This document shows, piece by piece, positions 6,435 through 15,767 of a DNA stretch of 17,333 bases. Source of the stretch: an uncultured Porphyromonadaceae bacterium (GTDB lineage: Bacteria > Bacteroidota > Bacteroidia > Bacteroidales > Muribaculaceae). Both the position numbers and the translations under genes were made by a program. The stretch covers positions 1 through 17,333 of the forward strand of contig URMA01000064.1 of the NCBI GenBank assembly GCA_900548875.1, given 5' to 3'. Every line of letters begins with the position of its first letter. Within the stretch, counting starts at the first letter, position 1. The notes under the pieces are model-generated. The model was not told where the DNA came from. It saw only the letters and a program-made list of their open reading frames with translations, and made no database searches.

Positions 6435-6471
6435 CCGGCAGCAGGAAGTTTATTTCCTGCCGCCGGATTTT
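6435..6471 (+). terminator. Terminator of the sigma operon
   Basis: CCGGCAGCAGGAA (6435-6447) pairs with TTCCTGCCGCCGG (6454-6466) except for one A/C mismatch, with loop GTTTAT, followed by ATTTT. This is a strong Rho-independent terminator, 30 bases after the stop codon. Confidence 0.9.
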
Positions 6472-6522
6472 CTATGACAAACGGACAAAAAATCAACATA
6501 AACAAAAGGAAATCACAGATTC

Positions 6523-6565
6523 AAGGGGATACGCTAATCAGCATGAAGCGTTTCCCCTTTCTTTC
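6523..6565. terminator. Second hairpin, possible terminator
   Basis: AAGGGGATACGCT (6523-6535) pairs with AGCGTTTCCCCTT (6547-6559), 12 of 13 positions, followed by the T-rich TCTTTCT. It lies after the operon terminator and before the promoter of the protease gene, so it may be a fail-safe terminator or an insulator. The remaining 6472-6676 holds nothing else beyond the -7 box. Confidence 0.55.
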
Positions 6566-6605
6566 TATTCTACATTTTTAACAACTACCATTCCGTCAGA
6601 ATTTA

Positions 6606-6613
6606 TACCTTTG
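6606..6613 (+). promoter_or_regulatory. -7 box upstream of the protease lipoprotein gene
   Basis: TACCTTTG matches TAnnTTTG exactly, 63 bases before the ATG at 6677. No TTTG is seen at the usual -33 spacing. Confidence 0.5.
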
Positions 6614-6676
6614 CAAAAATTTTTCACTGCAACTATTGAACTGCAATTCTTTCAAAAAAAGTAGATTTACTCACGT

Positions 6677-8476
6677 ATGAACACTGTTTCCATCAAAAGA
6701 ATCCACTACTTGTGGAGGCTTCTTATTCTTTTTGCGCTGTGTCTTTCTTCCTGTACAGACAAATTCGAGTCTACAGGCAACGGCACAGGCGATTCCGAAT
6801 ATCTTGATTTGTATTTCCACTGGTCCGACACTCGGGCTGACATTTCAGAAGACGGTTCCGGAACCTTTACGGAAGGCGACAAAATCGGACTGATTGTCAG
6901 CAACGGTGACGACAGACAATATCGCGAACTGACCTACACCGGAGGAGAATGGACTCCCCGGCTGAAACGCAGCGAATTCGGCAAAGGAGAACTCACCATC
7001 GCGGCACATTTCCCGGCATTCGGAAGTGACGCAGAATCGTCACCCGACCAGAAATTCTCTATCTCTGCCGACCAAAGCAATCCGGAAGAAGGGTTTTCCG
7101 ACATACTGTTTGCAAAATCCACCCTCAAAGAAAACGAAGACCGCGCGGACATGACTTTCCGCCACACCTTCCATCGGTTGAGAATCAATCTAACCGGAAC
7201 GGCCGACAACATTGAGATAGCTGTGAGAAGCAGGCTGAGCTGCACTGTCAATCTCCTTACAGGAGAATCCGCCCTGCTGCCTGACGCAGAAATACAATGG
7301 ATTACGCCGCAAAAGACATCCGACGGAGCATACCTCGCCATTATCTGTCCGCAACCGGCAACCGACTATAAGGATGAAAGCGGGCTGATAAGACTCACAA
7401 GCAATGGCAAGGAAGCCATTTTCAAAGCCCCCGAACGATTGTCCGACGGTTCTGTTCTGTCCTCGTTCGAGGCCGGCAAGCAGACAGAAATCTCGCTGAA
7501 TGTTGAAACAGGCAAACCCGATTTGGCAAACAAGACACTTTGGGTTTATGGAGTCGATGCCCCGGATTTCCCCGGAAAGGAAAATATCCCGACCTACCCG
7601 CCCTATACAAAAGTTTTCCCGGCCGGAGAATGGTTCAGATACAACTATACATTCTCGGAAGAACAGCATCTGACATGGAAAGAAGGCTGCAACTGGTTTG
7701 ACTGCAACAAGTCAGAAAACTACGACGAGAACGACCGTAACCTCTGCTGGGCTGCCTCCGCTTCCAATCTGATTATCTGGTGGTTGGTTAACAACCGTCC
7801 CTATATCGAAGCCTATGACAAAGAATATGGGTCAAGTGTCACAGCCGGCAGCATAACAGTTCAGCGTCCTTCGGATGAATTCAAGCCGCTGTATAGCAAC
7901 GGAACAGTAAACCGCGCACCGGTTTTTGAATTTTTCAAGACGTGGTTCCCCGACCGCGGAAGCTGGAACTCTGCCGGTGTCAACTGGTTTATGAACGGCA
8001 ATCGTAAAAATCTTCAGACACCGAACCTCAGCAATTTCCCCGGCTTTTTCCATGAGGTGTTCCAAACGACCGACAATATCGCCACCGACTCCAACCGTCA
8101 GCCCAACCGCGAGCAATTCAACGATTTCATGATTGATGCCCTTTTGAACAAAAAGGCTATCGGATTCAATGTGTATGACATCGCCGGAACGGGAACAGGA
8201 AATCACGCCATGGTAATATGGGGCGCAGAATTCGACGAAACGGGAACTGTTTCCCATATCTACTACTGCGACAACAACAAATCTGATCAGGATGCCAATG
8301 GAGCGATTATTGCCAGAGTTCAGGTCATTTATGAAAACAATGCCACCTATTTCAAGGAACTGGACAACGAAGACGGCATGATAAAGAAAAATTACCCTAT
8401 TACCTGCCTCTGTTCTGTTGACCTCCGTCACGACATCTGGAAACAGAAATATCCGAACGTCATAATCAACGAATAA
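6677..8476 (+). CDS. Surface lipoprotein: fimbrillin-like domain fused to an IdeS/Mac-like cysteine protease
   Basis: The 599-aa product starts with a type II signal peptide, lipobox LSSC with C26. Residues about 40-280 are a beta-rich fimbrillin-like domain (FTEGDKIGLIVSN, FRHTFHRLRINLTG at 161-174). Residues about 288-599 look like the streptococcal IgG-cleaving protease IdeS/Mac: Cys357 in NLCWAASASNLIIWW, preceded by WFDCNKS (K345 aligned with the active-site lysine); FFKTWFPD and WFMNGN in the middle; His510 in NHAMVIWGAEFD; Asp532 in IYYCDNN; and a closing DIWKQKYP like the DIWQK end of IdeS. The second aspartate of IdeS is Asn534 here. The catalytic set therefore looks intact. IdeS itself cleaves the IgG hinge; the substrate here is unknown and need not be antibody. 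A related fimbrillin-like lipoprotein gene follows 38 bp downstream. Confidence 0.82.
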   Translation: MNTVSIKRIHYLWRLLILFALCLSSCTDKFESTGNGTGDSEYLDLYFHWSDTRADISEDGSGTFTEGDKIGLIVSNGDDRQYRELTYTGGEWTPRLKRSEFGKGELTIAAHFPAFGSDAESSPDQKFSISADQSNPEEGFSDILFAKSTLKENEDRADMTFRHTFHRLRINLTGTADNIEIAVRSRLSCTVNLLTGESALLPDAEIQWITPQKTSDGAYLAIICPQPATDYKDESGLIRLTSNGKEAIFKAPERLSDGSVLSSFEAGKQTEISLNVETGKPDLANKTLWVYGVDAPDFPGKENIPTYPPYTKVFPAGEWFRYNYTFSEEQHLTWKEGCNWFDCNKSENYDENDRNLCWAASASNLIIWWLVNNRPYIEAYDKEYGSSVTAGSITVQRPSDEFKPLYSNGTVNRAPVFEFFKTWFPDRGSWNSAGVNWFMNGNRKNLQTPNLSNFPGFFHEVFQTTDNIATDSNRQPNREQFNDFMIDALLNKKAIGFNVYDIAGTGTGNHAMVIWGAEFDETGTVSHIYYCDNNKSDQDANGAIIARVQVIYENNATYFKELDNEDGMIKKNYPITCLCSVDLRHDIWKQKYPNVIINE

Positions 8477-8514
8477 CAACAATTTAACTTACGAAACAAA
8501 AACAGATTACAAAT

Positions 8515-9360
8515 ATGAAAAAGCATTTCTATTCATTGGTAATAGCCGCCGCAATCCTGACAGGCTGCAACAAGAATGAAGTAGTGAACACCGAAGGCAA
8601 AATCAATATCTTCACGGGAATTGAAGCCATTACAAAAGCTCCTCAGCTCGACGAAAACGGAGCCGGCAAATTTGCCAAAGGCGACAAGCTGAACCTGCTT
8701 GCATTCAACACCGCCAAACAGCATACGGATTTTGACTATGCTGTTGAAACGACAGAACTGTATTGGAACGACATCAAAATCACTTCCGAAAACGGAAAAA
8801 TCAACTTTGCCGCCTGCTATCCCCGCCAGGAAATGAACGACGGAAAGTTTCTGTTCGACCTTGAAAAAACGACCGAAAAGGATTTGCTGCTCGCCTATGC
8901 CGACAACATCGAAACCGGAACGGAAAAAGCCGTCATGCTAAGTTTCAGGCATGCCATGCACCGGCTTGTCATCAACTACACCGTCGACAATTCCTACCCG
9001 ACAGCAACGCCAGATGAAATCACCACCAACTGTACGGCCCTTTCAACCTGCTCCGTCAACCTCCTCGACAAGAGCATCGCCACGGATAATGCTAAAAAAA
9101 GCACCTTCTCCGCAAAAGAAAAATCCGTTGTATTTTTAATAGCGCCCCAAAATGCCGCCGACGTTACCCTCAAGGTTACGGCTGGAACGGATACCAATAC
9201 CTGCACCCTCGACAAGCTGGTTGGCAGCAACCTTAAACTGGAAAGCGGCAAGCAACTGGAACTGAACCTGCTCGTAAAAGAGGGAAAAATCATTCTGGAA
9301 GGCTTTACGATTGAAGGTTGGGAAAATCAGGGAAGCATCGACGGCGACATCATCATGTAA
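8515..9360 (+). CDS. Fimbrillin-like (Mfa-like) lipoprotein
   Basis: The 281-aa protein has a type II signal peptide with lipobox LTGC (C18). The mature part is beta-rich, with features shared with the N-terminal half of the preceding gene in the same order: TKAP...GKFAKGDKLNLLAFN (about 40-65), LLLAYAD (124-130), FRHAMHRLVINYT (144-156), CSVNLL. It closes with a W-x-G type strand, IEGWENQGSIDGDIIM. Fimbrillin-like proteins of Bacteroidales form fimbrial stalks or tips, or decorate the outer membrane as lipoproteins. No fimbrial usher-type or anchor genes are nearby, so it is more likely a partner of the protease than part of a full fimbria; that is inference. A strong terminator follows. Confidence 0.8.
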   Translation: MKKHFYSLVIAAAILTGCNKNEVVNTEGKINIFTGIEAITKAPQLDENGAGKFAKGDKLNLLAFNTAKQHTDFDYAVETTELYWNDIKITSENGKINFAACYPRQEMNDGKFLFDLEKTTEKDLLLAYADNIETGTEKAVMLSFRHAMHRLVINYTVDNSYPTATPDEITTNCTALSTCSVNLLDKSIATDNAKKSTFSAKEKSVVFLIAPQNAADVTLKVTAGTDTNTCTLDKLVGSNLKLESGKQLELNLLVKEGKIILEGFTIEGWENQGSIDGDIIM

Positions 9361-9381
9361 ATTCCATATTCCCATAAATGA

Positions 9382-9429
9382 AACAGAGAAGGAGGCTCAC
9401 AAGGTTGTGAACTTCCTTCTCTGTTTCTT
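9382..9429 (+). terminator. Terminator of the two-lipoprotein operon
   Basis: AACAGAGAAGGA (9382-9393) pairs with TCCTTCTCTGTT (9414-9425), extended inside by TCACA/TGTGA, followed by TCTT. It is 22 bases after the stop codon. Confidence 0.88.
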
Positions 9430-9838
9430 GCACCTGACCTTACCTGGAGTCCGACAATTAACCTAACTCTATGCCTTGCCGGACAATAGTGCTAAACAAT
9501 CCCTTTACAAAAAGCTTTCATAATATGCTTTGAATAGCAAACCCGTGTTTTATTTTAACTTTTGCTTTATTATGGCGCAAAGCTATAGACAAATATTCTA
9601 ATTTGCAAGAAAATTATTTCAAAAAGTTATTAACAAGCATCTGTTTTTTCATGCAGCGTATGCCAAAAAAGGTCCTGACAAACCGTTTGGCCGGACAGGG
9701 TGTTAAGATTTGTTTATTTAAAATGGGAGCAAGGATAATTGCTAAAAAAATTGTATCTTTGTATGCTTAATGCAGAAATGTGCCGCCAAGCATTTTTTGA
9801 GGGCGGAACAGTATGCACCTCGCATAAAAATCAAGAAT
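9430..9838 (+). other. Intergenic region and leader upstream of gyrB
   Basis: This A/T-rich stretch holds no credible gene. Its only clear element is the gyrB -7 box at 9754-9761. The octamer GCCGGACA occurs within it at about 9478 and again at about 9692, too short to mean much. Confidence 0.5.
9754..9761 (+). promoter_or_regulatory. -7 box of gyrB
   Basis: TATCTTTG is an exact TAnnTTTG. A transcript starting about 7 bases later would give gyrB a leader of roughly 70 bases with the start at 9839. The -33 box is not evident. Confidence 0.55.
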
Positions 9839-11785
<1,947 letters not shown>

Positions 11786-11812
11786 CAGCGAACCTCACAA
11801 CTCAGAAATATC

Positions 11813-11848
11813 AACCGGGAATATGCCGAAACATATTCCCGGTTTTTT
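11813..11848 (+). terminator. gyrB terminator
   Basis: AACCGGGAATATG (11813-11825) pairs perfectly with CATATTCCCGGTT (11832-11844), followed by four more T. It separates gyrB from the convergent minus-strand cassette. Confidence 0.92.
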
Positions 11849-11885
11849 GTCTGATATACCCGCTCCAGCTGTTCAAATGAAACTG

Positions 11886-12101
11886 CTATACATCCAAATC
11901 GCAAAAGGCCTGCAATTCAAATCCTTCATCCGGACTGAATGTCACAACTTCATCCGGGACACATGTAAAAAAATCACCATCACGACTAAATACAGCAGGA
12001 AGACACACTCCCTCACTATCCATCAATCCCCAAAAACCGAATTCGTTCTGATAAAGAGAATAGGGTGGATTATCATTACCATAGCAGTTATCATTTGCCA
12101 T
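11886..12101 (-). CDS. Small WG-repeat-like protein at the end of the cassette
   Basis: The 71-aa frame starts with ATG at 12101, four bases after the stop codon of the ATPase gene (12106), so it is probably translated from the same message. Residues 19-45 (NEFGFWGLMDSEGVCLPAVF) resemble one WG-type beta repeat, which typically reads like GxWGlidxxGxxxiP. It also has an acidic C-terminal half and three cysteines (C6, C33, C47) plus C67. A longer open frame extends upstream to 12296 inside the ATPase gene, but it is a shadow. Function unknown; an accessory or inhibitor protein for the ATPase is possible. It is a hypothetical protein supported mainly by spacing. Confidence 0.5.
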   Translation of the reverse strand: MANDNCYGNDNPPYSLYQNEFGFWGLMDSEGVCLPAVFSRDGDFFTCVPDEVVTFSPDEGFELQAFCDLDV

Positions 12102-12105
12102 ATTC

Positions 12106-13080
12106 CTACTTCTTGATAAATTTATCACGGTTGGTTTCAAATAATTCAAAATACATACCCGTAGAATCAAGTTCCCACCAATTTTTAAGCGTAACAGGTA
12201 TATCATCAAGAGAATAAATTTTTGCATTCTCAAGCGAAAGAAGAAATGGAGAGTGTGTTGCAATAATGAATTGTGCATTACAATGTTTCGAAGCATGTTC
12301 TATTATCTGCTTAAGCTTTATCTGAAACTCACATGAAAGACTGTTTTCCGGCTCATCCAACAGATACAAGCCTTCCACCTGAATTAAATCGGTCAACTTA
12401 AGCAATGAGTTTTCACCGTTCGAACATCCTCTCTCTAATTCTCCAAGGTGTTTCGTAGCATATTTGCTAAACGAATAATTTCGTCGTTCAACATAGTCTC
12501 GGAATTCTTTCACATTCTCTCCCGTCTCAAAATCAATATGCTTTAAACGCTCCCGGTATTCCTCTGCTCTCTGATTTTCTAGGCGTTTACTTAGTCTCAC
12601 TTGCGTTTGCAGCACACTGCTCTTAAACAATCGTTGATCGTTTCGAACCCGGTCATCATGCAACATATTGAAAATATCATCACTGGTAAGCATTTTCGAA
12701 ATACTTGCAATGTCATACTCCTGACTACGCTGTCCGACTAGATCAAACTCTTCTCCTGAATAGAATTTACAAGTTTGAAAGGAACAACATTCAACATAAC
12801 CATCAAACCATTTTGATGTATTATATGGAGAATTACGAGAAATATGCAATTTTCGAGCAATTATATTAAGTACTGTCGATTTACCACTACCATTACCTCC
12901 AGACAATATAGTTATTGGAGCAAAATCCATACAGTAAAATTCACGATTCGACAGCACATAAAATGGATAAAAATTTTGAGTATAGTAATCTGGGGTAGGT
13001 TTAAGAGGTGACGTATATTCTGTTACAAAGTCATCTTCCGTTTTTGAATCCGGAAATCTAAAATATTCTAAAAACACCAT
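12106..13080 (-). CDS. AAA/ABC-type P-loop ATPase (COG3910-like)
   Basis: The 324-aa protein has a complete ABC-type nucleotide-binding site: Walker A GGNGSGKST (61-69), a signature-like SNGENSLLKL (220-229), Walker B with catalytic glutamate GLYLLDEPENSLS (237-249; D242, E243), and an H-loop ATHSPFLLS (274-282; H276). A charged, coil-prone insert lies between (about 140-215). There are no membrane segments, so it is a soluble ATPase rather than a transporter. The C-terminal part (ENAKIYSLDDI) resembles stand-alone ATPases of the COG3910 type. Such proteins are frequent in bacterial defence and toxin modules, where they sense or act on nucleic acid or protein. The gene overlaps the preceding small gene by 13 bases. 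Confidence 0.85.
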   Translation of the reverse strand: MVFLEYFRFPDSKTEDDFVTEYTSPLKPTPDYYTQNFYPFYVLSNREFYCMDFAPITILSGGNGSGKSTVLNIIARKLHISRNSPYNTSKWFDGYVECCSFQTCKFYSGEEFDLVGQRSQEYDIASISKMLTSDDIFNMLHDDRVRNDQRLFKSSVLQTQVRLSKRLENQRAEEYRERLKHIDFETGENVKEFRDYVERRNYSFSKYATKHLGELERGCSNGENSLLKLTDLIQVEGLYLLDEPENSLSCEFQIKLKQIIEHASKHCNAQFIIATHSPFLLSLENAKIYSLDDIPVTLKNWWELDSTGMYFELFETNRDKFIKK

Positions 13081-13292
13081 AACGACTCACTTTTATATAT
13101 TGATTTAGAACTTGAAGCAACACTGTTTTTTGCATTCCGAGAATATTTCTCCCATTGTTCAACACAAATCGAACAAAAAGGTAAAGAGACAGTTCCTACA
13201 TTCTTACTACCTCTCAAAACAAATGTGGAGGCGATAGAATTGCCGCCTAACTCCCCCCTTCTTTCAAACATTAATTTTTCTATATTTTCCAT
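13068..13292 (-). CDS. Small CxxC protein upstream of the ATPase
   Basis: The 74-aa frame contains a single CxxC knuckle, LPFCSICVEQWEKYSRNAK (C40, C43), and a Ser/Lys-rich tail. Half of a zinc ribbon, or metal binding shared by a dimer, is possible. The start at 13292 lies 50 bases after the end of the WYL gene, and its end overlaps the ATPase start by 13 bases, so the two are translationally coupled. I do not recognise a family. The coupling and the in-operon position are the main support that this is a real gene. Confidence 0.55.
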   Translation of the reverse strand: MENIEKLMFERRGELGGNSIASTFVLRGSKNVGTVSLPFCSICVEQWEKYSRNAKNSVASSSKSIYKSESLWCF

Positions 13293-13333
13293 ATGACTTA
13301 CTTTTTATGCAAAGGAAAGCCATGAATGGGAAA

Positions 13334-13360
13334 TATAGATTCCTATAGATAATTTCTATA
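13334..13360. promoter_or_regulatory. Repeated TATAG/CTATA motif between the WYL and small CxxC genes
   Basis: TATAG (13334-13338), CTATAG (13343-13348) and CTATA (13356-13360) form two nested dyads across the end of the WYL gene. On the minus strand they lie upstream of the small CxxC gene and ATPase, close to a weak TTCCTTTG -7-like box. It may be the operator of the WYL regulator, but the region is A/T-rich and this could be chance. Confidence 0.3.
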
Positions 13361-14275
13361 AGAATTTTCAAGAATAATTTTCATGTGTTCCCTCAAATGC
13401 TTTGGTGACACAACCTCCAACTGGTCACCATGCAACAATATTTCTTGAACAAAATCAAATGCAGGCGTTAGCCAATAAGAAAATTCGGCATATTCTTCTG
13501 TTTGCCCAATCAGTTCCTGAGAAGAATGCAATGGTTGGGTTATCAAGTAACGGGGCAATTCACGATAAGCACGCAGAACTACACGACATGGCATTTTTGT
13601 ATAGCCATCAGTTGAAACTCCAAAAAAATCATTGAAATATCCAGCAGGTGAGAAATTTTGTGGATAATTGAATTGCTCTTCAGTGATGTCACAACACTTT
13701 ATCCTATCTAACGCATAAATTCGTTTAACACCACCTTCCACTCTACAACAAAGAAGATACCATCTTCGTTTGAACATTTTCAATGCAAGAGGTTCTATCA
13801 CCACCTTAGTTTGCAATTGTTTCCCAATATGGAAACTTTGGTAGTCAATAACCAGTCGTTTGTTGAATTTCAATGCCTGCGTTATCGTTGTCAGATATTT
13901 AGATCCGTTATCAGCCGGTTCAAGCAATATCTTATCTGCCATATTACTATATTCCAAAACCAGATTTTCTGTAGAAATTGCGCTTAACATCCATTCAACG
14001 AGCGGATTTTCCTCCTGCAGCTCTGTATTTATCCTATAACGGCTCATCGCACCGGCACGAACACATTCAATATCTATATGCAATTGTTCTTCGATTGCAT
14101 AACGATGATTCAATAGTGTTCGCCGGGAAATTCCCTCACAGCCACAATCTTTATATAATTGGTTATAAGGATTACTCCATGCTTCATTTATCTCCGCAAG
14201 AGTCAATCCGACAGTTCCGCTACGCCGAAGCGTATCGATTAACCAAAAATATCTTTTTATTAGCAACGAAACCAT
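13343..14275 (-). CDS. WYL-domain transcriptional regulator
   Basis: The 310-aa protein has an N-terminal winged helix (about 1-85, with ISRRTLLNHRYAIEEQL as the recognition region), a WYL domain (about 125-200) with the name-giving motif as RRWYLLC (170-176) and YALDRI (187-192), and a C-terminal WCX extension (about 225-305, LTPAFDFVQEILLHGDQLEV). The same order is found in the BrxR/CapW repressors of phage-defence systems, which use the WYL domain to sense a nucleic-acid or nucleotide signal and release their promoter. Its start codon overlaps the stop of the preceding gene by one base (TAATG), so it is co-translated with it. Control of its own cassette is likely by analogy. Confidence 0.9.
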   Translation of the reverse strand: MVSLLIKRYFWLIDTLRRSGTVGLTLAEINEAWSNPYNQLYKDCGCEGISRRTLLNHRYAIEEQLHIDIECVRAGAMSRYRINTELQEENPLVEWMLSAISTENLVLEYSNMADKILLEPADNGSKYLTTITQALKFNKRLVIDYQSFHIGKQLQTKVVIEPLALKMFKRRWYLLCCRVEGGVKRIYALDRIKCCDITEEQFNYPQNFSPAGYFNDFFGVSTDGYTKMPCRVVLRAYRELPRYLITQPLHSSQELIGQTEEYAEFSYWLTPAFDFVQEILLHGDQLEVVSPKHLREHMKIILENSYRNYL

Positions 14276-15081
14276 TAGTCATTGACAAATATGTTTATAT
14301 CATGCTTTTTAACAAACTCTTTTACAATTTCAACGATTCTATCAAAATAACGTTGTCCAATTCTATGGGCCGTCACTTGCTGGCAATGTATTACTATTTG
14401 AGGATTCTCGTCTTCACGAATATTGACATTAATCCATGGAAGATCTTCAAATGCCTGATTGCCGACGAAATCAACATTAAAAACATCCTTAAAGTAACTA
14501 TCTCCATAACTGTCACGAGGAAAATGTCCGACAGCTGCTATTACAACAGGGAACTGTCGGAAAAACGGATGCGACAATATTTTCATTCGCTTGACTACCG
14601 AGGCCTTGCTTAGATCTCCGGCTTCCTTATGCTTTTTATAAGCCTCATCACTCATATCGGTATGAAAAGACAACCGATGAAGGGTTAGCACTTCGTTTCT
14701 ACCCAGACTCTTCCCATAAATACTGTTTATAATTTTTGGGTACATATACCATGTTCGGGCTGTTCCTTTTTCACCCTTAAGGGTTCTTTTCTCTTTATCA
14801 CCACTCCGCACTTGGAACTGCTGCAGAGGCCAAGGATTCAACGGAGAGGTATATTCACTTTTTGTCAGATCGATAGAATCATATCCAATATTTTCGGTGA
14901 CTATTTTTTTCCAATCCGAACAATTATTGCCAATCTCCTCATCATAATGTTCTGCCTGAGTATTTCTATTCCACGCCGGTTCTTGACCAACAAACAATAT
15001 CTTGGCATTGGGATTTCCATGGCCTATATAGCCATTATCAACGAGAGCAATTAAATCATTAAATTCCTTTGAGTACATCAT
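14275..15081 (-). CDS. Uracil-DNA-glycosylase-fold-like protein, first gene of the cassette
   Basis: The 268-aa protein has, after a short N-terminal helix, the strand-loop NAKILFVGQEPAWN (25-38), which resembles the first motif of the uracil-DNA glycosylase superfamily (ILfvGeaP). Its C-terminal NPQIVIHCQQVTAHRIG could fill the place of the second catalytic loop, but the canonical HPS motif is missing. The middle part (SPLNPWPLQQFQVR, KGTARTWYMYPKIINSIYG) is not one I recognise. It could be a DNA-base enzyme, a nucleotide- or nucleic-acid-binding relative that lost activity, or an unrelated fold. It is the first gene of the minus-strand cassette and is coupled to the WYL gene by a one-base overlap. 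A TATTTTTG -7 box lies 87 bases upstream. Confidence 0.5.
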   Translation of the reverse strand: MMYSKEFNDLIALVDNGYIGHGNPNAKILFVGQEPAWNRNTQAEHYDEEIGNNCSDWKKIVTENIGYDSIDLTKSEYTSPLNPWPLQQFQVRSGDKEKRTLKGEKGTARTWYMYPKIINSIYGKSLGRNEVLTLHRLSFHTDMSDEAYKKHKEAGDLSKASVVKRMKILSHPFFRQFPVVIAAVGHFPRDSYGDSYFKDVFNVDFVGNQAFEDLPWINVNIREDENPQIVIHCQQVTAHRIGQRYFDRIVEIVKEFVKKHDINIFVND

Positions 15082-15167
15082 AGTAAAAAGATTTTTGTTA
15101 ATAAACAGCAGGCATGTTGATTTTAAATAATGGAACTGATTTCAACTATTTTAAACCATCCTAATTA

Positions 15168-15175
15168 CAAAAATA
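15168..15175 (-). promoter_or_regulatory. Candidate -7 box of the minus-strand cassette
   Basis: The minus strand reads TATTTTTG (TAnnTTTG), 87 bases before the ATG at 15081. The rest of 15082-15284 is A/T-rich and I see no gene or stable hairpin in it. Confidence 0.4.
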
Positions 15176-15284
15176 AAAATAATAGTGGAAACATTGTTAC
15201 TCAAATATGGAATATTTCATCATCACGTTTTTTTATTGTCTCGAATACCAACCTTATCCCCAACATAGTAGACAAAGTGAAAAT

Positions 15285-15324
15285 CACAAAAAACAAGCGG
15301 CACTGAACTTTCATTCAATGCCGC
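15285..15324 (-). terminator. HU terminator (minus strand)
   Basis: On the minus strand GCGGCATTGAA pairs with TTCAGTGCCGC (one G:U) around TGAAAG, followed by TTGTTTTTTG. It lies 30 bases after the HU stop codon. Confidence 0.88.
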
Positions 15325-15353
15325 CTATTTCTTTAGCACACAACAATATCTTG

Positions 15354-15626
15354 TTATTTTACCTTTGCTGTCAATTCTGCACCGGCTTTAAACTTAACGA
15401 CTTTCTTTGCCGGAATAGTTATCTTTTCCTTAGTGGCAGGGTTAATACCTGTTCTTTCAGCCTTCTCGCTAACAGAGAATGTACCGAAACCGATAAGAGC
15501 AACCTTATCGTTCTGTACCATAGCTTCAGAGATCACTTCAATAGTTGCGTCCAATGCGTTCTTTGCATCAGCCTTTGTCAAGCCTGCTTTTTCAGCAATA
15601 GCATTAATTAATTCAGCTTTATTCAT
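15354..15626 (-). CDS. HU-family DNA-binding protein
   Basis: The 90-aa protein is a full-length HU: N-terminal helices MNKAELINAIAEKAGLTKAD, the core strand LIGFGTFSVSEKAERTGINP (44-63), the arm with the proline that inserts into DNA (INPATKEKITIPAKKVVKFK), and a C-terminal helix. HU works as a dimer that bends and packs DNA without strong sequence preference. It has its own -7 box and terminator, so it is a single-gene unit. The nearby minus-strand cassette starts downstream of its terminator and so is not co-transcribed with it. Confidence 0.96.
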   Translation of the reverse strand: MNKAELINAIAEKAGLTKADAKNALDATIEVISEAMVQNDKVALIGFGTFSVSEKAERTGINPATKEKITIPAKKVVKFKAGAELTAKVK

Positions 15627-15658
15627 AATAGAAATATTTAGGTTTATGGTATTTAATA

Positions 15659-15666
15659 CAAATGTA
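15659..15666 (-). promoter_or_regulatory. -7 box of the HU gene
   Basis: The minus strand reads TACATTTG, an exact TAnnTTTG, 33 bases before the ATG at 15626. A TTTG lies 12 bases upstream, closer than the usual -33 spacing. Confidence 0.5.
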
Positions 15667-15767
15667 ACCTATTCCATACAAACGAACAAGAAAAAAAGAA
15701 AGAAAATTCAAAAAACTGCTCAAAAATGTTTTTTTTCGTGTTTTACCGGTATAAACAACAGAATTTT

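Noticed and set aside
7832..8482. 216-aa minus-strand frame opposite the protease domain
   Set aside because: The plus strand carries clear protease motifs; the antisense frame shows none.
9628..9636. TTATTAACA as a DnaA box near gyrB
   Set aside because: It does not match TTATnCACA at a key position and no cluster of boxes is present.
9770..9838. Upstream extension of gyrB from the ATG at 9770
   Set aside because: It starts almost at the predicted transcription start and adds residues not expected in GyrB; the ATG at 9839 gives the family N-terminus.
13978..14613. 211-aa plus-strand frame across the WYL/UDG-like junction
   Set aside because: It is opposite two well-supported minus-strand genes and has no domain.
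15207..15611. 134-aa plus-strand frame over the HU terminator and gene
   Set aside because: It runs antisense through a clear HU gene and its terminator.
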